Assembly: GCA_033977485.1 (NCBI GenBank)
Contig: CM066988.1
Span: forward strand, 28,252,501 to 28,316,500
DNA from: Hydrangea macrophylla
Taxonomy: Eukaryota; Streptophyta; Magnoliopsida; Cornales; Hydrangeaceae
Direction of reading: 5' to 3'
DNA: 64,000 nt
How positions within the stretch are numbered: position 1 is the first letter of the stretch; each line of letters opens with the position of its first letter. The notes below the pieces were generated by a model. That model saw nothing but the letters and a program-made list of their open reading frames with translations, was not told the origin of the DNA and searched no databases. Position numbers and translations under genes: made by a program. Below, piece after piece: positions 10,457 to 20,720 of the stretch.

Positions 10457-11121
10457 AACTCTCTGATTCTTGAGGACATTCGATGAATTATTCCTAGACT
10501 TTCTGCTTTATTAGATTGTTATCAAATTGTCCCCAAACGCTCAGTTTGTCAAAACAGTCTGTGAACTTTAAGCCTTGAGGCACTTTTTTTCAATATATTT
10601 TGCAAACCACCCTTAATGCTAACACCATTGTAGGTGAGAGTCAAAACTATTGTTTTAAACCGCTTTTGTGTATTTCAAACTTAATTGTGATGATATGGTC
10701 GCGGTCATGAAAGGACTATAGATTCTTTATCCTAAGAGAAATACGGAATACTGTGGAGAGTGTGCTCCATTGAGCTTCAACGTAACTGCATGGTAGATGG
10801 CTAGGTCGCGGTGGATTCGTGTAATCCCAACATTCCTTTTTAGTATGAATGACACGTTTTAAATCATTGCTTTAATTAATTAGTTAGTAATTAGTTTAAT
10901 TTAGTTTAAATCTTTAGTAGTTGATAAATTGTGGAACTTTGTGTTCTACACTCTTTTAGAATACTGATTTTTATTTTCTTGTTTGAGATTAATCTGAGTA
11001 ATTAGTTTAACACCTTCCCTGTGGGATCGACCTGGACTTAACCAGACTGCTACTTGCACGATTACTTACACTTGGGTATAGCAAACAAGCGCACAGAAGA
11101 ATAATTCTCGTGTCAAGTTTT

Positions 11122-11139
11122 TGGCACCGGTGCTGGGGA
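11122..11139 (+). promoter_or_regulatory. Primer-binding site of element B (tRNA-Asp type, degraded)
   Basis: TGGCACCGGTGCTGGGGA lies 6 bp after the 5' LTR. It matches the 3' end of plant tRNA-Asp at 15 of 18 positions. Confidence 0.8.
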
Positions 11140-11244
11140 AGGCGACAAGCTAACACTTCGATTACCTCAATCTATTCATACCTTTCTCTATTTTTCTTTT
11201 TCTTTTGTTCTTTAGATTAAAAACTACTTAGGGTCTTTCCCTTT

Positions 11245-12320
11245 ATGTCCGATAATTCCATCGAAGGAATTTACGGGAACCCATTCTATTTATCCAACTC
11301 ATCTAGTTCTACTAACCCCATAGTTACACCTAATGATTCAATGGCGGATAATCAAAGTGAAAACGATGACAATGTGGTTGTACCAATCGACGATTCACTT
11401 CGTCCTTTGTGCGATCTCATGACACCTGAACACGCGCCTAGGCCTTCTTGTATCCTCATTCCACCCCATGTAGGCGAATTTCAATTTCGCAATGGAATGA
11501 TTCAACTCCTTCCTACCTTTCATGGAATGGAGAGCGAGAAAGCGTATCTTTATGTCATGGATTTTGAGGATGTTTGTAAAACTTTCTCACAGAACTTTCC
11601 TGTAGACATGACATGTTTAATGCTATTTCCTTTCAGCCTGAAGGATAAAGCAAAAGCGTGGTTACTCACCTTGAAGCCGAACTCCATCTACACCTGGCAT
11701 GCGATGAACACGGCTTTCCTGAAGAAACTCTTCTCACCTCGCATGACCACTGAGCTTAAACGACAAATAAATTCTTACAAACAAAAGAGCAATGAAACAT
11801 TCACCCAAACTTGGGAACGTTTCAAGGATTTGCTACTCTCATGCCCACATCACGGGTACAAGAAATGGTAAACCATCAGCTACTTTTATGAAGGATTAAA
11901 TGGTAAATCTAAGAAATTGGTCGAGACCATGAGTTCAGGGCCATTTCTTCGTAAAAACACGGAAGAAGCTGAAGCTCATTTTGAGTGGTTAGCTGAGCAC
12001 GCCCATGAGTGGTCAAATTCAGACGATGTCCCACGCTCACAGATATCCTGTGTGGAAGAAAAAGTTTATACCAACTAAAAAGTGAGGATCATCTGATGAA
12101 TAAGTATGAAGAACTAGCAAAGAAAGTCGAAGAATTGGGTAAAGGAGAGAGTTCTAGGCAGTTTTTGCTTGAAGAACCATGCGGCACATGCAGCATGCTA
12201 GGACACACAACTCAATACTTTCCCAATCTGCTGTATTTTCAAGAAAAACCCCCCATGGAAATGAATGCCATGCAAGGGTATAGGGGGGCGGGGAATTCCT
12301 ATAATAATTATAATTCATAA
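11245..12320 (+). pseudogene. Element B gag
   Basis: The frame opens at ATG 11245. A low-complexity leader is followed by the retrotransposon gag (capsid) domain: FHGMESEKAYLYVMDFE (near residue 93), LFPFSLKDKAKAWLLTL, then FTQTWERFKDLLLSCPHHGY. A stop at 11869-11871 sits in the conserved capsid segment directly after this motif. The frame resumes to about 12005, then shifts into 12009-12320, which holds a coiled Lys/Glu segment and one CCHC-like knuckle (CGTCSMLGHTTQYF, last Cys lost). The protein would form the particle and bind the element RNA. It is inactive as it stands. Confidence 0.8.
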
Positions 12321-12519
12321 AATAACAATAGATGGAATCACCCCGGGTTCGATTGGAAAAAACAATGCGGGGACTCAAAACCAATATCAACAACAGCCCT
12401 ATAGTAACAATAATCAATATCATTGGTAATGCAACCGGCAGTCCCAGCCATTCCATCAAAATAGAGCAAATAACTATAACAACGCTCAACCCCCTAATAA
12501 TTAACAAGCAAATGTTTAT

Positions 12520-14049
12520 GTGCCACCTCACAAAAAGGTGCAAGAGGGAGATCCACTCTCTAACGCGAATTTAACACAACAGCTAATTCAAATGATGAGT
12601 AAAATATCCGCGACATTAGAGAGAATGGATGCACGTCAAGAGGGGTCGAGTGGAACATTTCCTGCTCAACCACTTCAAAACCCTAAGGGATACAACAATG
12701 GTCCCCCTAATCATGAACAGGCAAAAGCCGTGACAACTTTGAGAAGCGGCAAAGTCATAGAGAAAAACATGCCTCATTTTACTTCTGTGGATTATGAAGA
12801 GGAAGAAGTGGTAACTAAAAATAAACCATCTACTCAAGAAGAGGAGCCGTCCAGTAATGACAAATCCTTAGAATCAAACGAGGATGCTCCTAAAGAAGTA
12901 GAAGTTGAGAGAAGGCCTGGAAAGGAGCCCATTAAGGATGAATTACGTAAATGCCCTTTCCCCGTGTCTTACCCTCAAAGGCTCAAGAAGCCCCAACACG
13001 AGGCAAAGAATCAGGAGTTCTTGGAGTTGTTTAAACAAGTTAAAATTAATCTCCCACTCCTTGATGCAATCAAACAAGTGCCAGCCTACGCTAAGTATCT
13101 AAAAGATTTATGCACGATCAAGAGGAGGCAAAGTGTGAAGAAACATGCATATGTCGCTTGCCAAGCAAGTGCAATCATCCAAAACGAGTTGCCTCCAAAG
13201 CTTAAAGACCCTGGCACCCCAACTGTCTCGTGTAGAATTGGGAATCAAAGGATAGACAACGCACTCCTTGATCTAGGAGCTAGCGTAAACTTGCTGCCCT
13301 ATTCAGTATATAAACAACTAGGGTTGGGTGAGCTCAAACCCACCCGAGTTGCATTGCAATTGGCAAATAGGTCGGTCAAATATCCTAAAGGAATACTTGA
13401 GGATGTTCTGGTACAGATAGATACATTTGTCTTCTCGGTCAATTGTGTGATTTTGGACACCAAACCTGTGTCCAATCCGTGCTCACAAATCTCGGTGATT
13501 TTTGGACGTCCATTCCTCAACACCATTGATGCCACAATCAAAATAAGGAGTGGTATCATGACCATTGTATTCGGGAACATGACTTTAAATGTCAAGATTT
13601 TTTCAAATCCCCGACCCGAAGAATACGAGGACGAAGAAGAAGTTAACTTCATCGAAACAGTCATCGAGGAAGAGGCTGATCTTGTAGAATACAAAGATCC
13701 TTTAGAGGTAGTTGTGTCACAATTTGATGCTACTAATCAATGTAACATTTCTACCCCATTGGACGCTGCCTTAAATCATGCCTGCCTCATGATGGAAACT
13801 AAGGAGGAAGATAGAGATGAATGCATGTGGGTCACACCATATGAACCCTTGCCTCCAAAAATGAAGTTGACCATGCCGTCAAACTTTCAGTTTCCTGATT
13901 TGGAATTAAAGGAGCTTCCAAAAGAGCTCAAATATGCTTTTCTAGGAACTGAAAAGACGTATCCTGTGATAATCTCATCCACGTTGAATTTAGAACAAGA
14001 GGATAAGTTGATTCAAATGCTCAAACTGCACAAGGAAGCATTGAGATAG
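12520..14049 (+). pseudogene. Element B gag-pol linker and aspartic protease
   Basis: This is the longest open stretch of the element (509 codons). It has no ATG at the edge and is read as a continuation of gag-pol. Order: Asn/Gln-rich linker; VTTLRSGKVI (near residue 71); acidic linker; CPFPVSYPQRLKKP; EFLELFKQVKINLPLLDAI; protease active site ALLDLGASVNLLPYSVY (about residues 247-263); ILEDVLVQ; VIFGRPFLNT near 328; an acidic segment; then the RT approach PLPPKMKLTMPSN and LKYAFLG. A TAG at 14047-14049, within the conserved Leu-Arg-x-x-Ile-Ala-Asp segment, separates it from RT. The protease residues look intact. Confidence 0.85.
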
Positions 14050-14736
14050 ACTATTGCCGATCTAAAAGGCATAAGCCCATCTATTTACACCCATAAGATA
14101 TATCTGGAGGAAGACACTAAACCATCGTGACAAATACAGAGGCGTATGAATCCCAATATCCAAGAAGTCTTAAAACTTCTAGACATTGGGGTAATATACC
14201 CTATCTCGGACAGCTCTTGGGTTAGTCCAACTCAGGTGGTGCCCAAAAAGGCTGGTATAACAGTTATCCCAAACAAAGAGGGCGAGTTAGTACCAACACG
14301 CATCCCCACGGGATGGCGGATGTGTATTGATTACCGAAAGTTAAATACTGTGACCCAGAAAGACCACTTTCCATTGCCATTCATGAATCAAATGCTAGAA
14401 AGAGTGGCAGGTCATAAATTTTATTGCTTCTTGGATGGATATAGTGGCTATAACCAAATCAAAATTACTCCTGATTAGGAGAAAACGACTTTCACTTGTC
14501 CATTCGGTACATTCGCCTACCGCCGTATGCCTTTCAGCTTATGTAACGCACCTGCTACCTTTCAGCGGTGCATGTTAAGCATATTAAGTGATATGGTCAA
14601 ACAGACACTCGAGGTCTTTATGGATGACTTCTCAGTGTTTGGCCATAGTTTTGATAACTGTGTAGAAAACCTTGAGAATGTGTAAGCGAGATGCGAGGAC
14701 AAACACTTAGTACTAAACTGGGAAAAGTGTCACTTC
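14050..14736 (+). pseudogene. Element B reverse transcriptase (stops)
   Basis: This is the RT domain of the Ty3/gypsy type. Visible motifs are WVSPTQVVPKK, WRMCIDYRKLN, the first catalytic block FLDGYSGYNQI, FTCPFGTFAYRRMPF and the second catalytic block FMDDFSVFG (14617-14643). Stops at 14476-14478 and near 14683 interrupt it, both where a Gln is normal, as expected from C-to-T change. RT would copy the element RNA from the tRNA primer. The catalytic aspartates are still present but the frame is dead. Confidence 0.85.
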
Positions 14737-15379
14737 ATGGTGACCAAGGGACTTGTGGCCACATTATCTTTGACAAAGGTATCCAAGTCGATAAAGCAAA
14801 AAATTGATATTACCTCAAACTTACTGGTCCCCCGTACAGTTAGAGACATCCGATCTTTTCTGGGAGACGTAGGATTCTATCGACGCTTTATCCAAAATTT
14901 TAGTGCCATCGCCCGACCACTGTGCCAACTCCTAGTCAAAGACGCACCTTTTGAATGGTCAGAAAACTGTCAAATATCTTTTGATGCACTAAAAGAACAC
15001 CTTACCTCCGCACCGATAATACAGGCACCCGATTGGAGTCTGCTATTTGAGTTAATGTGCGATGCTAGTGACTATGCCATTGGCGCAATTCTGGGACAGA
15101 GGAAGGACAACAAGCCGTATGTAATCTACTATGCCAGTCGAACACTTATTGAAGCTCAAATGAATTATACGACTACTGAGAAAGAGTTATTGGCAATAGT
15201 ATTCGTGCTAGACAAATTCAGGTCTTACCTAATAGGGTCCCCAATAGTTTGTTTTACAGATCACTCGGCCCTCAAGTACCTGCTATCTAAGAAAGATGCA
15301 AAACAGAGGCTTATCCGCTGGATACTCCTACTCCAAGGAATTTGATATCACTATAAAGGATAAAAAAGGAGTATAGAAT
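14737..15379 (+). pseudogene. Element B RNase H
   Basis: The region begins with the RT connection (VRDIRSFLGDVGFYRRFIQNFS) and continues into RNase H: ELMCDASDYAIGAILGQR, YYASRTLIEAQMNYTTTEKELLA, CFTDHSALKYLL. The order and spacing are those of Athila-like pol. Its end (ADHLSRL) is reached only after a frameshift near 15340 and a stop at 15374-15376. It would degrade RNA in RNA-DNA hybrids during reverse transcription. Confidence 0.85.
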
Positions 15380-16880
15380 GTGGTCGCCGATCATTTATCT
15401 CGTTTGACATTCACTGACAACACTGAGCCTGTACCTATAAAAGATGAATTCCCAGACAAGCAACTGATGGTTGTCCCCAGTTTGCCTTGCTACGCGGATA
15501 TAATAAATTACCTTGTAACAGGCGAGACCCCAAGCCATTGGTCAAATCAGGATAAGAAAAGGTTCCTTTCGTTCGCACACCATTTCTTCTTTGATGACCC
15601 TTACTTATTAAAGTATTGTGCTGATCAGTTCATCAGGCGTTGCGTTCCGAATGAGGGCATAACTGTAATTTTGGCCTCTTATCATTCTGAAGCCTGCGAT
15701 GGCCATTTTGCCTCCCAAAAGACCGTACACAAAGTATTGCATAGCGGTTTCTATTGGCCCACCATGTTCAAAGATGCCTATGCTTTTTGTAAATCGTGCC
15801 AGCGATGTCAAAAGCTTGGTACACTTTTAAAAAGGAATTCGATGCCCTTAACTCCCATCATCACAATAAAAAAATTCGATTGTTAGGGCATCGACTTCAT
15901 GGACCCGTTTCCTAAATCTAATAATTATGAATATATACTCCTTGCTGTGGAATATATATCAAAATGGGTAGAAGCGATGCCGACGAGACGCAATGACCAT
16001 AAAACGGTAATATCTTTTCTTAAGAAAAATATTTTATCACGTTTTGGAACCCCAAAATCCCTAATAAGTGACCAAGGGAAACACTTTTGCAATAGGCTTT
16101 TGGAATCACTACTCAAGAAATACGGGGTGAACCACAAGATCGCTCTAGCCTACCACCCACAAACAAACGGGCAGGTAGAGTTGGCTAACCGTGAAATCAA
16201 GCACATATTAGAAAAGACGGTTAGTTTCAACAGAAAAGACTGGGCCTATAAACTGACTGATGCTCTTTAGGCGTACCGTACTGCTTACAAGACAAATTTG
16301 GGAATATCCCCATATAGGCTAGTGTATGGTAAGGCATGTCATCTCCCCGTTGAAATCGACCACAAAGCATATTGGGCGACACGCTCATTAAATTTTGATA
16401 TTAAAGAAGGAGGTCATCTCCGGAAACTCCAGCTGGCAGAATTGGAAGAAATCCGACGAGACGCATATGACAATGCCAAACTTCACAAGGAAAGGTTGAA
16501 GGCTCGCTATGATAGAATAATTTTTCAAAAATCTTTCGAGCCTGGGCAGAAAGTTTTACTATACGATTCACGCCTTCATCTTTTCCCAGGAAAACTCCGA
16601 TCTCGGTGGACAGACCCTTCACAGTCAAATCTGTCTTTCCACATGGGGCTGTTGAGTTATTTAATCCTAAGAACGACGGAAGTTTCAAAGTCAATGGCCA
16701 AAGGGTAAAACCGTTCTTAGAAGATTTCCAACCACAGGTCGAGCACATCCAACTGAATGAGCCCGACTATGCTTCCACCGAGAACGCTCAAGTGCATTTT
16801 AACAATGTTGTTGTACTTTTTCTTTTTACTGTTTCTCGTTTTGTTTTGTTCTTTTGTTTATTTATTTCTTTTTGAGTGTG
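15380..16880 (+). pseudogene. Element B integrase (three fragments)
   Basis: Fragment 15380-15886 ends RNase H and carries the HHCC zinc domain (SEACDGHFASQK, then CKSCQRCQK). After a stop at 15884-15886 (a Trp is usual), 15887-16270 holds the catalytic core: GIDFM with the first Asp, LISDQGKHF with the second Asp, and GQVELANREIKH with the Glu. Another stop replaces Trp at 16268-16270. The last part, 16298-16880, has [18 protein letters not shown] and the C-terminal segment FPGKLRSRW, then shifts frame to VKSVFPHGAVEL and QRVKPFLEDF. No chromodomain is present, as expected for Athila-like elements. A near copy of part of the zinc-domain region sits in the 3' LTR. Confidence 0.85.
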
Positions 16881-16904
16881 ATCTTGATCATAATCTGCTA
16901 TTCC

Positions 16905-16921
16905 ATTTCTATCTCCTACAG
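16905..16921 (+). promoter_or_regulatory. Splice-acceptor-like site before accessory frame 1 of B
   Basis: Pyrimidine-rich sequence ending ATCTCCTACAG at 16921 is followed 10 bases later by the ATG at 16932. Two further accessory ATGs in this element have the same arrangement. Splicing is inferred. Confidence 0.5.
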
Positions 16922-16931
16922 GCTGTCCAAC

Positions 16932-17546
16932 ATGAGAGATGACGATGTTCACTCGATTGGGTCATGGGCTGATTTAGAATATCAGAACCCTCCGTGGACT
17001 ACTGATGAAATAGCATTCTGCTTATCTCCATACCAAGGGCCAGGAGCCGAAGACGTTGTTGACTTAACCAACGGATACATCCCATACGATCCTGCTCTTC
17101 TCCAGATCAACCCATTTGAGCACATAAAACTCCCTGAAGAAGAGGGAGAACCAGAGGGATATGCTGTGTGAGAAGTCGATGACGCTCTGATGGAACAGTG
17201 GGAAAATGACTCAATGTGGGAGCCATGGGAAGAAGAGGACTTACAGGATGTGGTGCCAGAACGCCATAATGCTATATTCACATATGTGGATGACTTCCTG
17301 GTCATCCATGTGGTTCCCTACATTTATGTCCATTTGACCTATTTGTTGTTCCGGCTTCAATGCCCTCTACCTGCTAGTGCACCTGGGGATATCAGGCCAA
17401 TAGTGAGGTTAATTCTTGGTCACATTCCTTTCTTTTTCTTTTCGTGTTGCTTTATTTATTTCTTCTTGTTTGTTCTTTCTTTTGCTCTAGTTAATTTATT
17501 TTCTTCATTTCCTTTTTGTTTCCCTTTGTCAGGAATATCACTATGA
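16932..17546 (+). pseudogene. Element B accessory frame 1 (acidic)
   Basis: This ATG frame lies 10 bases after a splice-acceptor-like site. Residues 1-79 are acidic and contain NPPWTTDEIAFCLSPY and ALLQINPFEHIKLPEEE. An in-frame TGA at 17169-17171 interrupts it, after which the same frame stays open (MEQWENDSMWEPWEEEDL, then a hydrophobic YVHLTYLLFRL). The final 45 codons are pyrimidine-tract translation and probably intron: GTGAGG at 17408 could be a donor for the acceptor at 17532. Element C has a frame with the related motif SPEDIAFILAP at 41366-41440. Function is unknown. Confidence 0.5.
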
Positions 17547-17854
17547 ATCCACCATTTCCACCGTTGTACCTTCCACATCAACTCTTTCACGAATTCGGAC
17601 CATACATAAGGTCCCCGGGTACTCCATCGCAAGAGAAATGTCTGATGCGCAATTACACTCCGTTATCCTTGTCTCCATCCAGATCCCCTATTGTCGGTGG
17701 AATCAATTCCTTAGAAAGTTCAAACTTGCTCGATGATGTCCTCGCTGCTTTCCGCTTGTTCTGGGAAAGGGAATCATCAAGTTCAGACTCTACACTTGAA
17801 GTTCTGGCGGAGAAGGAGGTTGTGGAAGACGAAATCTTCCTGCTTGAAGAATAG
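17543..17854 (+). CDS. Element B accessory frame 2
   Basis: This 103-codon ATG frame starts 10 bases after a strong acceptor-like site (CCCTTTGTCAG ending 17532). It is uninterrupted. It contains LYLPHQLFHEFGPYIR, then LLDDVLAAFRLFWERESSSS, and ends in an acidic tail with the terminal residues LLEE. It has no recognised domain. It may be a separate small protein or the second exon of frame 1, but joining the visible donor and acceptor would put it out of frame with frame 1. Confidence 0.4.
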   Translation: MNPPFPPLYLPHQLFHEFGPYIRSPGTPSQEKCLMRNYTPLSLSPSRSPIVGGINSLESSNLLDDVLAAFRLFWERESSSSDSTLEVLAEKEVVEDEIFLLEE

Positions 17855-18182
17855 TGTTTCACTCCAATTGTTTTATGTCATTTCATATTTCTTTCATCAA
17901 TTGGAGTGTATTCTTATACAAAGTTTTGTTATTTTCAGTTTTATTTTAGTTTTCTTTTTCAATAAGATTTTAAAGGCCATGTGGGGGCAATGATATTACA
18001 AGTGGATGTTATTTTAAGGATTTATTTATATAAATTTGCAATTTTCTACTATGAGGATGATGTTTTTGGGTTACATGACTTACCAATGAACTGTTTATCA
18101 CTATTCTGTATGTGCAGACCGATGTTGGTTAGTTGGGGGTGTTTAATTTATTAATTATATGATCTTGTAGAACTTTAGAGTT
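17855..18182 (+). other. Element B spacer with two G-rich tracts
   Basis: This non-coding, T-rich spacer contains CATGTGGGGGCAATG (17979-17993) and AGTTGGGGGTG (18131-18141), the latter identical in core to the polypurine tracts of A and B. I see no gene in it. Confidence 0.45.
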
Positions 18183-18291
18183 CGATCGATCGACCATTTC
18201 TCGATCAATCGAGATCATCAGAACCTCGAGCGCTTCAGCAGGGCTCAATCGATCGAAGGTTCGATCGATTGAACCATCTTGAGCGATCGAA
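18183..18291. promoter_or_regulatory. Internal TCGATCGA array 1, element B
   Basis: Sites of the LTR motif type start at about 18183, 18202, 18227 (weak), 18247, 18262 and 18282. This is the motif of B's own LTR, placed internally about 540 bp before accessory frame 3. A plain LTR fragment is unlikely because the flanks do not resemble the LTR. Confidence 0.65.
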
Positions 18292-18644
18292 ACCTATTTT
18301 TAAACGAGGCGTCGTTCAGTACCTTCCTCAGTCTATCTTCTTCTCCCTTCCTCGAGCGATTGAAGACAGAAGGGGACTCACGCGTTTCTTGGCCCCCCAT
18401 ATACACCATCATCAATTGAGGAGCATGCTGGGCCCTCTGATCATCATCATCATCACCCTCATCCTCTACTCGGCGTGTCTATCGAGGTTTAGCCCTGAGA
18501 CCCCCTCATTGATTTTTTCATTTCAAATTCGTGTGGGGGTGCCCCCCATTGGCTATTTTAATCTTTTTCTTCCTTGTCTTGTTATATTTTTTATTTGCGG
18601 GTCTTTTCCGTTCTCATCCCTCGTGACTGCCACTTTGCTGTGTT

Positions 18645-18743
18645 CGATCGATCGAACCCAGCATCCTTTCAATCGATCGAATAAGTCTCGAGCGATCGAA
18701 CCTGCGATGTTCTCGATTGATCGAACATGCTTCGATCAATCGA
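18645..18743. promoter_or_regulatory. Internal TCGATCGA array 2, element B
   Basis: Sites start at about 18645, 18671, 18689, 18713 and 18733 (spacing 26, 18, 24, 20). The array ends about 80 bp before the ATG of accessory frame 3. No clear TATA box follows. Confidence 0.65.
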
Positions 18744-18795
18744 AGTGTGACAGTTTAATTTTCCTTTTTGGTTTCCCTATTTTAATTTTTCTATG

Positions 18796-18815
18796 TTTGA
18801 TTCTTCTATTTCAAG
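18796..18815 (+). promoter_or_regulatory. Splice-acceptor-like site before accessory frame 3 of B
   Basis: A T-rich tract ending CTATTTCAAG at 18815 is followed 8 bases later by the ATG at 18824. This is the third such arrangement in element B. Confidence 0.4.
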
Positions 18816-18823
18816 GCTACACA

Positions 18824-20282
18824 ATGAACCCTATCATCGGGTATCCTAAGCTCAAGCCATTCGACCTTACCATACCCGACCCTATACCCGATCACGGGTT
18901 CAGAAACGAAAAAGACCGGGTATGGTTCACCAGATATTTCTAGTTGCGTAAGGTCATGCTCGAGCGACCCCTCAAGACAGCATGGCTGGCTACTCCTTGG
19001 TATCTAGCCCGGCTACGCGCTATGCCACATCGGTACACGCTCCTCTCCCAGCCTAAGCACGTTAATTTATCCTAGATCAGGGAGGCGTGTGCGGCGATGA
19101 TCAAGGATCCAGTTGCTCCGTTCACACTCTGCTCATTCTTCCGTGGCCGGGAGATCATTTTATGTCCGGCCACTGTCTCTGCTGCTCTTGGGGTACCCGA
19201 GGTACCTGATTGTGTTTGTCCGTATTACCCCGACACACCGCTACTCTCCCCGACTATTATTATCAGAGAGATCACTGGGAGTGCTCTTCCGGGCTGGGAT
19301 GGCGAGGCCCTTATTCATGACTTCTACCTCACTGATAATTATCATATGCTGCACCTCACCCTCAGCATTTGCCTCTTAGTGATATCTTATCGGGAGAAGA
19401 TTGCAGCTTGGTATGCACGCGTGTTGTATGGGATTGGGACACGGCAGCCTGTCTGTATTCCTCGCCTCTACATTGATTTCATAAGGCACCCCACACGATA
19501 CATTCAGGCCAAGAACCAGAAAGGGTGCTTGGGCCATTCACAGGGTTATTGAGCAGGCGGGTCTACTTCTATTAGCGGGTAATGTGACTGGCCAGTCTCG
19601 TAGCCGTTTTGGCGAGACTACTTCCCGTCGGACTGAGGCATAAAAGAGAAAGAGGCAGGGTAAAGGCAAGGCGAAGGTTGGCGAGAAGAGGAGGAGAGGA
19701 GGAGGCACTGACACGGAGGGTGTTGCTTCTGGGACGCCCACAGAGGCTGAGGAGCATGATTCTGAGGAGGAGATGGATCCTATTGAGGAGGTTGCCAGAT
19801 TTGAGCTGAGACAGAGATCTCAGGCTCGTACCCAGGGAGAGTCTTCTTCTGCGCCTCTCTCGACTATTCATGAGTTTCTATTGGAGGAGATAGAGGCCAG
19901 GATTAGACTTGAGGGTAAGGTTGATCATATGACGACTCTGCTAGAGGCAATCTTGATACAGATCGGAGTCGACCAGGCAGTTCATGTAGCTTCTACACCA
20001 CCACCCAGCGATCCACCTACAGCTGCTCCTGCCGTTTCCACCGACCCACCTACCTCAGATCCTATAGTTCCACCATCCACCACCGGTCCATTATCTGCCA
20101 CTCCACATTCCCAGATTGATCCTACAACTTCCACATCATCGTCGACACAGCCTGCTAAGGAGATACCACTTCCACCTCCTCTTGTTGTGGCCGACACACC
20201 CTTATATATTCCAGCTGCCACGATCACGAGTGACCCAGCAGCATCGACTGTTACTGAGGTTGGGGGGTGGGGATGCTCCTGA
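18824..20282 (+). pseudogene. Element B accessory frame 3 (env-position protein)
   Basis: The frame begins MNPIIGYPKLKPF and runs through in-frame stops at 18941 and near 19072 to 19552. It contains ATVSAALGVPEV, AWYARVLYGIG and a domain that parallels element A (NWVRIFFASL...SPATLAVFMGL) and element C (CLIRLFCQNL...LNPDNIVTSLQLP). After a frameshift near 19550 comes a basic, nuclear-localisation-like patch (KRKRQGKGKAKVGEKRRR, 19650-19700), a helical segment FLLEEIEARIRLEGKVDHM, and a Pro/Ser/Thr-rich tail to 20282. Total length would be near 480 codons. No signal peptide or convincing membrane span is seen, so it does not look like an envelope protein. Function is unknown; the basic patch suggests nuclear entry or nucleic-acid binding. 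Confidence 0.6.
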
Positions 20283-20705
20283 TGTTTTTATTGAGATATT
20301 ATCGGACGTAGCCGATGATGTCTAGTTTCTGGGGATCGGTGTTGTTGATTGTTTTTGGTCATTGTTGTTGGATTTGGATGTGCTGGTTGGTTGTTGGATA
20401 TATTTTTGGATACTGTTGGGATATTTTGTATTGTTGGATGCCTTGTATATTTTGTATTTTAGTTGCATGGTGCATATTATCACTGTCCTGTTCTTTCATT
20501 TTTTTTTTTTATATATTTCCAGTGATTAGTTCCATTTTATGCATGGATTCCATACTATATATTTCATATTCTTTTGATCTCTACTGCTTGGAGTTTGTAT
20601 GCTTTCTGTGTAGGGTGTTACACTTGCTATTCTTATGATGATATATATCAGGTGATATCTCTCTATCTATTTTTGAAAATCGCCTGCTGAGGACATTGCA
20701 ATTTT

Positions 20706-20720
20706 CAGTTGGGGGTGGGA
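20706..20720 (+). promoter_or_regulatory. Internal polypurine-like tract, element B
   Basis: CAGTTGGGGGTGGGA is preceded by GAGGACATTGCA, matching the block at 4840-4870 of element A on its own strand. It marks the end of the coding part. A second plus-strand priming site is possible. Confidence 0.55.

Larger units (their letters stand above)
9487..11115 (+). repeat. 5' LTR of element B
   Basis: This 1,629-bp repeat matches 22519-24486. The expected TG start is TA here, while the 3' copy keeps TGACAAGC. It ends CTCGTGTCA. It holds two clusters of TCGATCGATCGA-type palindromes (9741-9849 and 10341-10456) with the TATA box between them. Confidence 0.94.

Noticed and set aside
18269..18823. Upstream extension of B's accessory frame 3 through the palindrome arrays.
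   Set aside because: The extension translates arrays and pyrimidine tracts. The acceptor-like site and ATG at 18824 give a better start.
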